Positions 22,463 to 33,560 of a stretch of DNA of 64,000 nucleotides are shown piece after piece; position 1 is the first letter of the stretch; each line of letters begins with the position of its first letter. Under the pieces are notes generated by a model, which was not told the origin of the DNA, did no database searches, and saw nothing but the letters and a program-made list of their open reading frames with translations. Both the position numbers and the translations under genes were made by a program. Source of the stretch: Aspidiotus rigidus (Eukaryota > Arthropoda > Insecta > Hemiptera > Diaspididae); the NCBI GenBank assembly GCA_035079385.1, contig JAVHKY010000003.1, positions 20,723,501 through 20,787,500 of the forward strand. The letters are read 5' to 3'.

Positions 22463-23832
22463 AAAAACAAGACTGAGTCGCCTGGCGCCTCAGTATACGA
22501 GTCCCTTACATTTTTTTTTTTTTTTTTAAACTGAAAAAGAAGCTATATATCTATTCTATCCATATTATAAAGGAGAAGAGCAGTTTTTCTAGACAAATAG
22601 GATCCATTTGTATGGAACCAATTTCCTTGAAACTTTGAGTGTGTGTTATTTCCTATTAGTGCAGAGTCGAGAATAAGGGGGTTAAAAATAAAAAATATCT
22701 CCTCTTAAAGTCGTGGCAAGAGATGGAAGTCAGATGCTTCTGGCTGCATATTTTCATCGTGAAGTATGTATGCGTAAATGAAAATTTTTTACTTTGACAA
22801 AATTGGACGAAATTGCTTGGAGATACAAATCGAGAGTCGGTTGATGGCCGCTTATAATTTCGAGCGTTTTACGGGGAACGTCTTTATGATTCACCAATTT
22901 CGATGGAAAAATATCACGACTTTTGTACGGTGCGGTGCTACTTTCTCGATTTTTTCATCGACAATTTAGCTTGACGATAGGAAACAAAAATTGCTATGCA
23001 AAAATAAAATCTCAAGTAACAGAGATCGTATGTATTACTTGGGTGACGCCACTTAACACATTTTTCCGATGAGAACTTTTTTGGGGCTCTTGCCTCAGGC
23101 AAGCGGAAGCTCCTATGCAATTGCGAAAAAAAAAAAAAAAAAAAAAAGTTCTTACCGGAAAAAAGTGTTGTGACGTCACTCAAGTAACACATACATTCTG
23201 TGTTACTCGAGATTTTATTTTTGCACAGCGATTTTCAAATTTCAGGAAGTTTTTCATTAAGATATACATTCTCTGTCTCTTGAGGTTTTATTTTTTCCTG
23301 GCAAATTTTATTTCTCGTACAGTCTTTGTCAAGAGTGACCGAGATAGTCTTCAAACATCAATATTGATGATAAGATAATGTATATCGTTTGATCAATACT
23401 ACACGTATTACATACTATTCTGTGCCATCTATGATTTAATTTTTGCATATCATTTTTCAAATTTCTGTATACAGTCTTTGAGGAAGTTTCTTCTTCTCAA
23501 AACTTCCTTAATTGTAATACCTACCGCACGTACAAATATTAAGTCTCTGAGATTCCAGCTAGATCAGAGTGGAACAACGATGCAGATCTCTTGGTTTCCA
23601 GATCTTGACATAGAAAAAATTGAGATCTCTTGAGCTCTACATCTTGGTAGGAAAAGAAGCTCCAGATCTTTTGAAAAAACATTAAAAAATAAATTTCCGT
23701 CATGTAACAGTCAATTAGAAAAAAAAACAAAGAGACCCGGATACTGAGACGCATGGCAACTCAGTCTTGTTTTTTTTTTTCGCAATTGCATAGGGGCTTT
23801 TTGCCTTGCCAGAGGCAAGAGCTCCAAAAAAG
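22463..23832. repeat. nested inverted repeats and a hairpin
   Basis: Two inverted pairs are nested. The outer pair is 22463-22509 against 23731-23774 (GACTGAGT...CTCAGTAT...GAGTC/GGGTC), both bordered by A/T runs. The inner sequence 23083-23126 (CTCTTGCCTC...CTATGCAATTGCG) is inverted at 23770-23832. Between them, 22991-23082 pairs with 23145-23232 around a 22-base A-run, sharing AAAATAAAATCTC(A/G)AGTAACA. A foldback element that was duplicated or rearranged would explain this. No protein is coded. Confidence 0.75.
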
Positions 23833-24239
23833 TATCCTGGAAATTTTTCACCAAGAGAGTATTCTATTAATTTTTGTCAGCACAAACACAATTACATAAA
23901 TTACAACATACAATTAAATTGGCCCTGCACTAGAAGGCGCAGCAAATAGCGAGGAAGTTCAACTTTGACAACTTTTTGGCTTCAAAAGACTGTCCTGTCG
24001 TGCTATTTCTGGAGGATCAGCAAATGTCAGCAATGAGAGTACAGGAGAATGGCTTTCCGATGTTCTCCCTCGTTTAATTGACTCGTATGCTCCTTGTTAA
24101 CTTTTTTTTTTTTTTTTTGTGTATCATTTTTAATTTTTTCATTTTTTGTTATCACCTCCATATTGTCCAAACCTCAGTATAAAGCAAATTTCGTCAATCC
24201 CTTCACTCGATATCGAGACTTTACTACATTTTAAAAAGC
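23833..24239. other. no recognisable gene
   Basis: Contains GCAAATAGCGAGGAAGTT (23942), nearly the same word as at 19795, and a T-run at 24101-24118. Nothing else was recognised. Confidence 0.45.
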
Positions 24240-24678
24240 CGTATTTTACACGTATGATCATCAGAATTTCTAGCCTAGATACCTAAGCGTTTACAATTAT
24301 ATTTCATTTTTAGAAAATTTGATACTCTACAACTTTTATTTCAAATTTCTTACTCTAAAACTCCATCCAAGTTCAATACGGTCTGTAAAAGTACAAAAAA
24401 TAATGATTTTTCCAAAATTTGCGCTCTTTATCCTCGCATTGAGTCCGAAGGGTACATCATTTTGTAGGAAATTTTACGCTCTACAACTTTTATTTGAAAC
24501 TTTTTCCTGTAAAGTTGAAACGCAGCAAGATATTTGCAAAAAACTGATTTTGAGGATACAGAACCCCCACGGAAAGGGGGTCAGCACCTCCCCCAATGGT
24601 GGCAACATATCTCATTTTGAAGTACTCCACCTGAAGATGATATGTACCAAGTTTCATGCTTTGATCCAGAAACGCATG
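24240..24678 (-). repeat. right arm of the long inverted repeat pair
   Basis: Reverse complement of 19825-20302, as described there. The outer end is GCGTTTCTGG-type sequence (CCAGAAACGCATG on the plus strand). The flanks beyond this point are unlike those outside the left arm, apart from weak words, so the repeat ends here. No target duplication was found. Confidence 0.85.
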
Positions 24679-25679
24679 AATTGTATTGAATTATTTGGTC
24701 TTTATCCTCTACACTAAAAGTAGTCAAATGATTTTTATAGACCATCATTACTGCTTTCGAGCCTCGTTTTTCTTTCATTAGACGGTCGTGAAGAAACATA
24801 GTGGCCATATTCCCAAAATGAGTACAATCGATGGACAACATTAAGGAAAATACTTCGTTGCTTGTTGGAACTAAGGCCTTAGCGTGTGGAATGGAGCCCT
24901 CGATTCAGTATTTTTTGCTTTTTTGACTTTGGTTTTATATCAACGCCCCGTTTTCATGTTTTTTTTTTTTTTTGTCAGATTCACAAATTCTATTCCTACC
25001 ACAATCACTGTTTGGAATCCACTTGTTTGATTTTTGATCACTTAAGTATTTTGCTTTGTGACTATGGTTTTGTACCGGCGCTATTTTTCGTCGGGCGGAC
25101 AAATTCCATTTCCACCACAATCGTCGCTTCAGATCTGCTCCTCTGATTTGTGGAAGTATCAGGAACTTGCTTCTTGCAGGAAAGGGGAGGAGCGGTACCA
25201 AAGAGTACAATTGAGCGCGCTGCTGAAGAAAAAACTCGAAAAATATAATTTTCTAAAATCATGACGTAGTCTCATGAAATCTGGTGTTGATAACCCCATC
25301 AAAGAATGGAACAATAAAGTTTGTACATGTTACTCCGACTAGAGAAAAGTTACTAGTGGAAAAAAACCATTACAAAAATGAGGAGCCATTTGGGCCGAAG
25401 CAACGAAAACGGGAAAATTGATGGGCGGCACGAGTGAAGGGTGGAAGGTTTCCTCAAATCGATCTAAATCAATTTTCATGAGGGGAGATGATTTGTAAAA
25501 AATTTCACGTTCTACAAATTTTGTAATCTTCATTTTTCTCCTAACTTGCTTTGTTTCCATGTTAAGTTGAGATTACTCATTGAACATTTAAATGAGGAAA
25601 TCGCCCTGTTCCTGTTTTCAATTTTGCCGATCGTGATGTTCCTTGCAGACGGTCAGCCCGACTCGCAACTTTGCAGTAC
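24679..25679. other. no recognisable gene
   Basis: Open frames on both strands at 24886-25262 are shadows of each other and match nothing I know. A pair of related words, ACAAATTCTATTCCTACCAC (24982) and ACAAATTCCATTTCCACCAC (25100), suggests a short tandem duplication. T-run at 24959-24974. Confidence 0.45.
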
Positions 25680-27234
25680 GATGAACTAAATTAACCATAC
25701 CGGGCCCAAATCGACTCGCTATTTCGACCAAAAGTCAGTTCAGAATCGATTCAGTTTAGTTCCGCCCATTGTCGACTGCAAATCGATTCAAAATGATTGG
25801 TATTTGACTCACAACCGAATACTGTTCTCTACCGTCGACTCATAGTCGACGTCAAAATCGCGTCAACTCTCGGTATTACGGATTGATGTCCGCATAAAAA
25901 TCGATGTCGATTTCGTATCGATTATATGTCATTCATCCGTAAAGGACTTGTAGTCGATGTCGACTTAGTGTCGATTTGCGCGATCTAATAAGGTTTCAGA
26001 GTCGATCCCTGGCATCAGATTTTGATACCGACTGAAAATTGACGTTGAAATTGCGTTGATGCGACCATTGCTGCTCTAGTCAAGCCGAATAGAGATTCGC
26101 AATGGCCCTCATTTCATAATTACGCGCAACTGCACATTCTATGTGCCATGAGCGAAGTCACCGAACAGACAGAATGTTATAAGGGGGTGACTACAGCGAT
26201 CTGGATCGACATCAATTTGAGTTCGATTCAAAGTCGACCAGTATACACATTCCTAGAAAACTAAAAATTGACTGTTGATCGACCCAACAGAGCAGTCGAT
26301 CTCAGGTCGACAGAAACATCTGGAGAAGTCAACTATAGAAATCGACTCCGGACGTCGTCGATTTGAAATGGACCAGCGTGCGTGCGTTACCGAAGAACTA
26401 CAAATCGACTCGACACGAGCACTCGATTTTAAATCGAAATATTTGGAAAAGTCAACTCAAAATCGATTCCAGATCGATTTCTATTTAAGGTCGATTTGAA
26501 GTCAACCTGCATACACTCCTAGAAAATTGAAAATTTACTATTAATCGACGCAACACAGAAGTCGATCTCAAATCGATGAAAAAATTGAGAGAAGTCAACT
26601 AAAATCGACTCTAGATCGGTGTCGATTTGGGTCTGTCGCCCAGCGTACATCAGCTTAAACATTTTTCTTAAAATAAAGGGTAAAGTGAGGCATAACAATT
26701 TATTCAAAACCCTTCCTTCAAAAATTTTTTGGCCACGCCGCTGTGATGCATCACAAGAACTACTAATTAAATTTAACTCGACCCACTAAAGCGGTCGATT
26801 TCAGGTTGATAGAAAAGTCGACTAGAAAATCGATTCAGTATCGACGTCGATTTGAGGTTGATTTAAATTCAATTCCTACTTTCAGGTCGATGGAAAAATT
26901 TGAAATTGATGTCGATTCGAAGTTGCTGAGTGCAGATTCCTAGAAAACTGAAAATCGGCTGTTAATCGACGCAATAGAGCAGTCAATATCAGGTCGATAA
27001 GAAATTTGTAGAAATCGACGCGACAGAGCAATCGATTTTTGTCGATAAACAATTTGGAGAAGTCGACCTGAAATCGACGCAGCAAATGAGTCAAAATGGA
27101 GTCGACATTTGTCGATCCCATATCGACTTGATATTGACGTCGATGTGAGATCGATTTCAGCAATATCGATGCAATTTCGACAATTTTTCGAAATAAGTGA
27201 ATTCTCGGTCGATTTTCGGTCGAGATGGTTCATC
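25680..27234. mobile_element. TCGA-rich repeat element, probably TIR-bounded
   Basis: About 1.55 kb dense in TCGA words (ATCGA, GTCGAT, TCGACT) at irregular 20-60 base spacing. Related segments recur: TAGAAAACTGAAAATCG-type at 26254, 26520 and 26940. The ends are GATGAAC at 25680 and GTTCATC at 27228-27234, and the inner right sequence (minus sense GATGAACCATCTCGACCG) resembles the CGATAAACCAAATCGACC terminus of the 17037-19376 element. I infer a related TIR family. The short frames around 26275-27233 merely follow the repeat. Confidence 0.55.
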
Positions 27235-27289
27235 GGAATTTCTTAATTCGATAGTCAAAATTGTTTCTGTTTCTTTTTCTCGTTTATAG

Positions 27290-27358
27290 GATCATCTATC
27301 GTTCTCTCCGCTCTTCACCGAACATTTCTCCGAATCCGATGATGACGTCACTTTCTGA
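27290..27358 (+). CDS. candidate terminal coding exon, unknown product
   Basis: A textbook acceptor (TTGTTTCTGTTTCTTTTTCT then CGTTTATAG) precedes a phase-0 peptide of 22 residues, DHLSFSPLFTEHFSESDDDV then TF and TGA. It is acidic and serine-rich, as protein C-termini often are. The acceptor lies only about 55 bases past the end of the TCGA-rich element, so that element would sit in the upstream intron. AATAAA occurs at 27579. The product is not recognised. Confidence 0.4.
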   Translation, partial: DHLSFSPLFTEHFSESDDDVTF

Positions 27359-29250
27359 TGATATCACGCCCTTCGCTACTGAAGATTAGCAACTGTCTTT
27401 GCTCCTTACTTCAAATAGACGGGCTAAGTCTTCTGGTCAAACACCTTTTGCCTCTGTTTTTGTGTCAAAACTTTGACAACTCCCGCTGTCCTAGTTCCAT
27501 CCAAAAATTAAGTTAGGTCAAGTTTCCTATGCCCTCTCAACAACAGTAGTAGAGCCCCCCTCCCCCCCAAAAAAAGAAAATAAAGTCAGTTTACAGGCTA
27601 CTTTGGTAGTTGCAGAAATAATTGAATAATACTGTTATCAAATATGGCCATGGTATTTCCGAATGTGGACTGAGGGAGGGGCGTGATGTGACAAATTGAA
27701 TTCAAGCTCGTATCGATATCTTCACATAAAACAGGTTCCAGATCACTTTGCTTTCGTGAAAAATGGTGACCGAATCTCGAAATTTATAAATGTGACCCCG
27801 TCTACAGAAACACGGCTTAGCATTGAATATCGATCAGGAGGAAAGGACCTTTTACTTTGGGAGGAAGATTCCTTTTCTCCTGATTGTAATTGAACACTAA
27901 GCCGGGTTTCTCTAGATGGGTTCACAAACCTATTTAGAAATTGGAAATCATCAGCCTTCAAGTTTCTAAATTAGGTACGAGTGCTATCTCAGCAATAACA
28001 AAAGCTGTGAAGTTGATACGGATAATTGATGAAATGTGTAGATAGGTAGTCATTATCTGCAGATTTATCTTGAAGATTCTAAGATTGCGCTGAATCATCT
28101 CTCAAATGGAGTGCGCTTCTGTCTTATACAGCAACACTTTTTGTATCAATTTATATAAAACGTAAGATCGTGCTACACGAGCAAGAAATTTTTGTAACAC
28201 CCTCCACGTCTATCAGAACTTGCAAAGTTTTTCGTCGGAATCAATGCTCAACGAAATTTACTATTTATTGCCATCATTTATAAACTCTCGTGAGACGACG
28301 CTCTAGCCTTGGACTCGTTGGGATTTGCCTAAAGCAGCGTAACTGAAAGGTGTACAGAAATTTAGCTCTTATTGGTGTTCATGTTTTTCTCACTCTTAAA
28401 ATCTAATCTTCGTAGACTATGCCTTCCCATTTAATTATTGTTACTTTTGTACGAATTTTCTTCCATACACCTACTGTACGGTTTCTTGTTACCTATAATA
28501 TAACTCACTTGTTCGTAAACAAACTGAAAATTGTAACATTATAATTAGTTTTCTCCGATAAGATTACAAATTTTCGTGCTTCGGAATCTTTCGAACTTTT
28601 TAGAGGTGGTTTAGAATTTAAGCAGTAATAACCGTTGATTGTTTATTTTGATACTTCTTCGAACAGTAGGATGTACTTCTTCGAGACAGAGTATTGTAAT
28701 GCTATTCAGTAATAAACGCGTGCGTGATGTTATACCGATTGTTTACTTTCAATTGGCTAGGAATGAAGTCATGAATCACAACTTTACCGTTAAACGAGAT
28801 GAAGACCGGAAATCAGTAGCCTAGACGTTTTTCGAATATGAATTGATTTACCGTTGCGGATGCTTAATTATGGTAACTTACCGGCGTTTACGGACTCGAG
28901 AAAATCTCGTTTCACATCGTGATTCATCTAGATCATCATATGGTCAAGTTCAAGGAACAAAGATGCTATATTGAGAGGAACATGAATGATTGATGTAATT
29001 CTTTTTTTCTTGCAGAAGATGAAATAAATTGGTAAGACGGTATCGCGTAGAGTAAATAGTATCTTTTTAATGCTTTACATTCCATGAGAAAACGAGTCGA
29101 TGAAGTCTCATTTTAATACTTCAAATATCATCCACGATGTAGGTCTTCTGTACAGCCGCAGCCAGGAAGTGAAATCCTCACGTCAAAAAGAGGGTAAAAT
29201 GGAAAAAGTGCCTGGGTGAAGGTAGAAAGAAAAAATTTCAAGGCAAGAAT
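27359..29250. other. no recognisable gene
   Basis: Open frames at 27696-27961 lie on opposite strands and overlap; neither is recognisable. The 28.5-29.0 kb stretch is unique-looking and non-repetitive. A degraded piece of composite module A (CAGGTCGCCTTTTAAAATTT) appears at about 29262, just before the next retrotransposon. Confidence 0.45.
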
Positions 29251-29329
29251 TTTTGAAGAAACAGGTCGCCTTTTAAAATTTTGACCATTAGGTTATACAT
29301 GGGAGATTTTTTAGAAATATTTCGAACAC

Positions 29330-30460
29330 CAAGTTTATCAACAAACTACTTCAAGATTACCCTGACCATTCACTTTGCCTCACCGATGGGTCAAAAACAT
29401 CTACTAAAGCAGCTTACGCATACTCCATCGATAGGGGAAATATCTTCTCATCGCATCCGAAATATAGCCTCTATTTTTACAGCCGAACTGATGGCCATTT
29501 TTTCCTGCCTTTCCCACCTCTCTCAACTACCCCCAAACGGTAAATTCATTATTCTCACTGACTCACTTTCTTCACTCCACTCCCTTACAGACGCATACAA
29601 CTCTAACCCTATAATCCAACGCATCTTTCTCACACTAAACACTTTGGAAACAATCAACACTCAAATTATCTTCATATGGATCCTTGGATACACCAATTTC
29701 CCCGACCACGACGCAGTTGATCAAGCCGCTAAACAAGCTACCTCCCTCAGTCAAATAACTGATAATTCACCCCTACCAACCCTAGATTACAAAAATTACT
29801 ATCGTTCTCTCATCACACAATCATGGAACACTCTTTGGGAAAATCAAACAAATAATAAACTTCTCAGTATCAAAAAAACCCCGGTTCCTTGGGTATCCTC
29901 CATTCAAAACACAAGAAGAGAAGAAGTAATTCTCTCTCGTCTCAGAATTGGTCACACAAAAATTACTCACACCCACCTCATCAGTCCCTACATCCTAACC
30001 CCTCCCTCATGTCCCCACTGTCAAAAAGACAAATTAACAGTGGAACACTTTTTTTCATGCCCCAGACTTTTACCCCTTCGCTCTTCTTCGGATACCCCCT
30101 CTTCACTCATCCAAGCACTCAAAAACAACCAGGAGATCATTTCGAATACCCTACATTACCTAAGATAAATTGACTTTTACGCTCACATCTGAACACATAC
30201 ATCGACTATACTTCTACATTTCTACAACCTTCTACATACACACATTGTAAACTTTTACACACCATTACCTGAAGCAGTTACACTCGACATTATATTCCAT
30301 CCTCTTATCCTTCCTCACTTTTCCTTACTCTACCAACTTCCTTAAAACCTCCCTTTCTTATGTGTTATTTATAATATTACTTTCATAACTTTTGTACCGC
30401 CGAGCCAATAGCCCTCGTGCAGCTCTAGTGCTCGTAAAAATAAAAAAAAATAAAATAAAA
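29330..30460 (+). mobile_element. non-LTR retrotransposon copy 2, RNase H to tail
   Basis: The plus-strand fragment begins near the RNase H domain and runs through the C-terminal zinc-binding motif, a 3' UTR rich in ACA words, the signature CCAATAGCCCTCGTGCAGCT and GTGCTCGTAAAAATAAAA, and an A-rich tail. Same family as 20335-22440. It is 5'-truncated, as is typical of target-primed reverse transcription. Confidence 0.88.
29370..30168 (+). pseudogene. non-LTR RNase H and C-terminal domain, frameshifted
   Basis: In the second frame, near 29373-29440, the sequence reads LCLTDGSKTSTKAAYAYSID, carrying the first catalytic Asp. One frameshift near 29443 leads to the long frame with IASIFTAELMAIFSC, IILTDSLSSLHSLTDA, and IWILGYTNFPDHDAVDQAAK. 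The Gly-His of the usual IPGH motif is Gly-Tyr here. The C-terminus keeps RREEVILSRLRIGHTKITHT and a CPHCQKDKLTVEHFFSC zinc motif. It is the clearest homologue of the minus-strand copy at 20.6-21.9 kb. Confidence 0.85.
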
Positions 30461-31548
30461 AGTTGTATAATATCAGAAGAATAGCGAGGTCTGACCATAG
30501 AGTCTCTTTTATTAACATAGTCACATAGGAAGGTATGAGCCGAAAACTTGTTTCTGCAAAAGATTTTCGATTCTCGTTTTTGAGACCCGGTTGACGGAAT
30601 CTGACAGATAACAGAATTCTTACAGAATGAGACTCACTTTATTCTCTGTCACTTTCAAATTATGACCGAATTGTGACAGAATAATGTCAGGCAGACAACA
30701 TCGTTAAGACAGAGTTGTGGTAGAATTCCGGCAGAATTTAAAAGTACTGCCATTAGTCTTTTGTCATTCTCAAAATATTTTGCTGTCATCCTTGTTTCAG
30801 AATTAAAGCATAATACGTACAAACGTCGGGTGAAAACAGAAATGTGAGAAAAAAAAAATGTAATGTCGTTTCCACTTTAGTGTTGTATCAGAAATCTGTT
30901 GAAGTTGTGACACAATTTCTACAAGATAATGACAGATTTACAATATGAGTGTTACAGGATTACGACACAATTATGACAGAAACATAATGGAATTATTTAC
31001 CTGATTCCGTAGATTAGTGGAGGACGCCAACTTGCCGAACATTGATTGTAGGCAATTTTTGGGTGTAGATTGAATTCAAATATTTTCATAAAAATGTAGA
31101 TTATAATTTTTTCGTTTCAAATTTATGACCAAACCATAATTATTTAAGAAGAAATTTGAATGATTTTTCAGAATAAAAATACGGATTTAGTGATAATAAT
31201 TTTTTTGTTTTTCAATAATATTATTGAAAAATTGTACAAACTTGTATAACACAATTTAGAATTTTTCAATAAAATTTTAATCAGAGCCCGTATTTTCAAC
31301 GCTAGAAATGAGGAGTTTTAGCAATTTAATGTTACATTTTTAGCATTGAAAAAAAAAAAAAAAAAAAAAGAAAAACACGCTTTTTTAGTGCTTTTATAAA
31401 TTCACAATTTGAATTATTCAATTTCTATCAAAATTACGTGATTTTTCACCAAAATGAACAAATTTTGGGGATCAAACTCATCAATACAAAACTATAGCAA
31501 TTTTTCTATCGAAATTTTTAATACTTATAAGAAAAGGGTAGGATTTAA

Positions 31549-32490
31549 TGGCCCAGTAAAAAAGATACAATGATCAGTAGAAATGGCGCAAAAACAGTAA
31601 AAAAGCACAAGCAGCAGTATAAATAGCAATGAACAGTGAAAATAGGAAAGCACAGTAAAAAATGAACTTCATCAGTAAAATTGTTATAAATTTCAAGCGC
31701 ACAGTAAAAAACGACGGTTTGAAGTAAATGAATTCCAGTCACTTAAAAAAATGTAAATCAATATAGACAATGTTAAATGTAAGCTATTGTGCCAGGAGAG
31801 CTTTTTTCGCCTGCACGGGTCTGCCTCGTTTTCCTTTTTGACCAACTGGTACAGTCGAAGCCTGAGTAAGTGGTGTTGCCAATTTCAATCTAATTTGCAT
31901 CCCTAACACATGTTTACAATTTCCTCGCTTCAAAAAGAGCCGGCAAGTGCAGTGTGAACGGGGTAAATCATTGTCGTATATTGTAATAACCCACACAGCT
32001 AAATGGTGTCTCTTGAAATCTTCAAATGAATGTCAGTTTCTATTTTGCGATTGAAATGTGCCTATAGAAAAACTGTAGTGAGAGTTGAAGCAGCCGAACT
32101 CGAGGAAGTACAGAACCATAGAACACTGTGCAGCCACCAGAAACACACTACATGAAGTGGCAATAATATGACTTCTACACACCGGAGTCATGTCATTTCA
32201 TGTGCCGAAATAATCAGTATTCTACAGAACTTAAAAGGATTTTCTTATTGTAGAGGTAGGAAAGATATGAGCGTAGATATCGAATCTGTACAATAATTCA
32301 TCTATAATGAGAATTTTCTTTAAAGTACAAGCAAAAATGTCCTCCCACTGCTCATACAAATTCCATTTACTGCTTATAAAGATTTCTTTACTGCCTGCAA
32401 ATTACTGTGCGTTTGCTTCTAAATTACTGATCATAAGCCCTTTTTTACCTACGCCTGATTTACTGCTGAAAATTCTATTTTACTGGGCCA
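31549..32490 (-). mobile_element. nested TIR element with CAGTAAA subterminal repeats and SWIM fragment
   Basis: Termini TGGCCCAGTAAAA (31549) and TTTTACTGGGCCA (ending 32490) are inverted repeats. In the left ~180 bases ACAGTAAAAA-type words occur about eight times; in the right ~180 bases the complement (TTTACTG) recurs. The interior encodes, on the minus strand, a SWIM zinc-finger peptide. The combination suggests a small internally deleted MULE-like element. A clean 9-bp target duplication was not found. Confidence 0.72.
31784..31996 (-). pseudogene. MULE-like transposase C-terminus with SWIM zinc finger
   Basis: The peptide contains HCTCRLFLKRGNCKHVLGMQ followed by IRLKL, then PVGQKGKRGRPVQAKKALLA. 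CxC...CxH is the SWIM zinc-binding pattern found near the C-terminus of Mutator-like transposases and some domesticated relatives. The Lys/Arg-rich GQKxKxGRP tail is also seen in the homologue at 35956-36084. Only the last ~70 residues remain; the DDE catalytic core is absent. Confidence 0.75.
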
Positions 32491-33239
32491 GTTATTTATC
32501 CCCATAAAAAAATACTATCCAATTTTTACCAAAATTGCTGAATTTTGCTTATTTTCAGCAAAACTCAGCAAAGTTTGTTCAAGATTTTATAATTTTGGAC
32601 GAGATATTATAACAAACTGGTCATTTTCGGCCTCATTCTGCTTTAAGGCCCAATTTTGGCAATTTTTGGCAAAATAAATTTTTTTTACAGGATTTTTCAA
32701 ATTTTCCGCGTAAATACAAAATATACTTCCATCTGTAATGTTTGATATATAAGTTTGAATTGGGTTTGTACATGGTAGGCAACTCGAAAAAAATTCTAAG
32801 ACCCGAAGTATCTGTAGAACTTTTTGAAAAGAAAGTTTGAACTTCTATTTGATTTCCAAGCTTCCTACCCTTAGAAAAAGGTTTTGACAATTTCCGAGAA
32901 AGCCTGACTCTAATTATAGTAATAAACATAGCTCTCAAATTAGATAATCAAACTCTTATGAATTTTGGGATTTCAAACATTAATAAATTTTGAAGTATAA
33001 GGCAACCAATAATTATTTGAAAATAAGTAAATGGGTGAGAAAATGTCCAGAAAAATTTTCCAAGTTTTTCTTGAAGGCCCAAAATGCATGTACATATTTT
33101 AAACTAGGGCACGAGAAGAATTAATTAATTTTGAATGAAAAAGTGGAAACAATTTTGATTCTCAATATTCCTGAAGTTTTCTTCTTTTCTTTTTTTCTTT
33201 CTTTTTCTTTCTTTCTTTCTGTTTTTTTTTTTCTTTTCA
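32491..33239. other. interior of the outer TIR element, no gene seen
   Basis: AT-rich sequence, with a (TTTC)n/(T)n tract at 33180-33234 that is probably the reversed A-rich tail of the adjoining minus-strand retrotransposon fragment. Confidence 0.5.
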
Positions 33240-33560
33240 ATGAGCTATTTTTACTATACACAAGGGGTCGTTAGCTTTTACTTTGGAAAAAAATATTGGG
33301 GTTGAATGAATTTGTAACAGTATAAGGACCGGAGGAAGTCAAGAGCGTCAGTAATGGATTCTGGTTTTTGAAGAGAACAAAGGAGACTCCAGAGGGGACA
33401 GAGAATGGTTTCTTGAGGTTTAGGAGGTACGGAAAAGTGAAGAAATGGGAAACATGTAACTCCTCAGCTTGGCAGTATTGGTATGAGGGTGGAGTGGACG
33501 GCCCTGGGAAAAGGAAGAAGTGAGTTCGGGTGTGCTAAATTCTTAGTCGTTCTATGACTA
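33240..33560 (-). pseudogene. non-LTR retrotransposon 3' fragment (copy 3)
   Basis: Minus-strand translation gives VIERLRI, then a stop, then HTRTHFF..., SYQYCQAEELHVSHFFTFPY and a long tail. It lines up with the RLRIGxTRLTHTHLL...CxxC...LTVEHFFSCP region of the copies at 20.6 and 29.9 kb. The His of the zinc motif is kept, but a Cys has become Phe and stops occur. The tail is the T-rich tract just to its left. Confidence 0.65.

Noticed and set aside
29016..29031. 16-base micro-exon between TTTTTTTCTTGCAG and GGTAAG
   Set aside because: Signals are good but the exon is too short to judge and contains a stop in one frame; not listed without transcript support.
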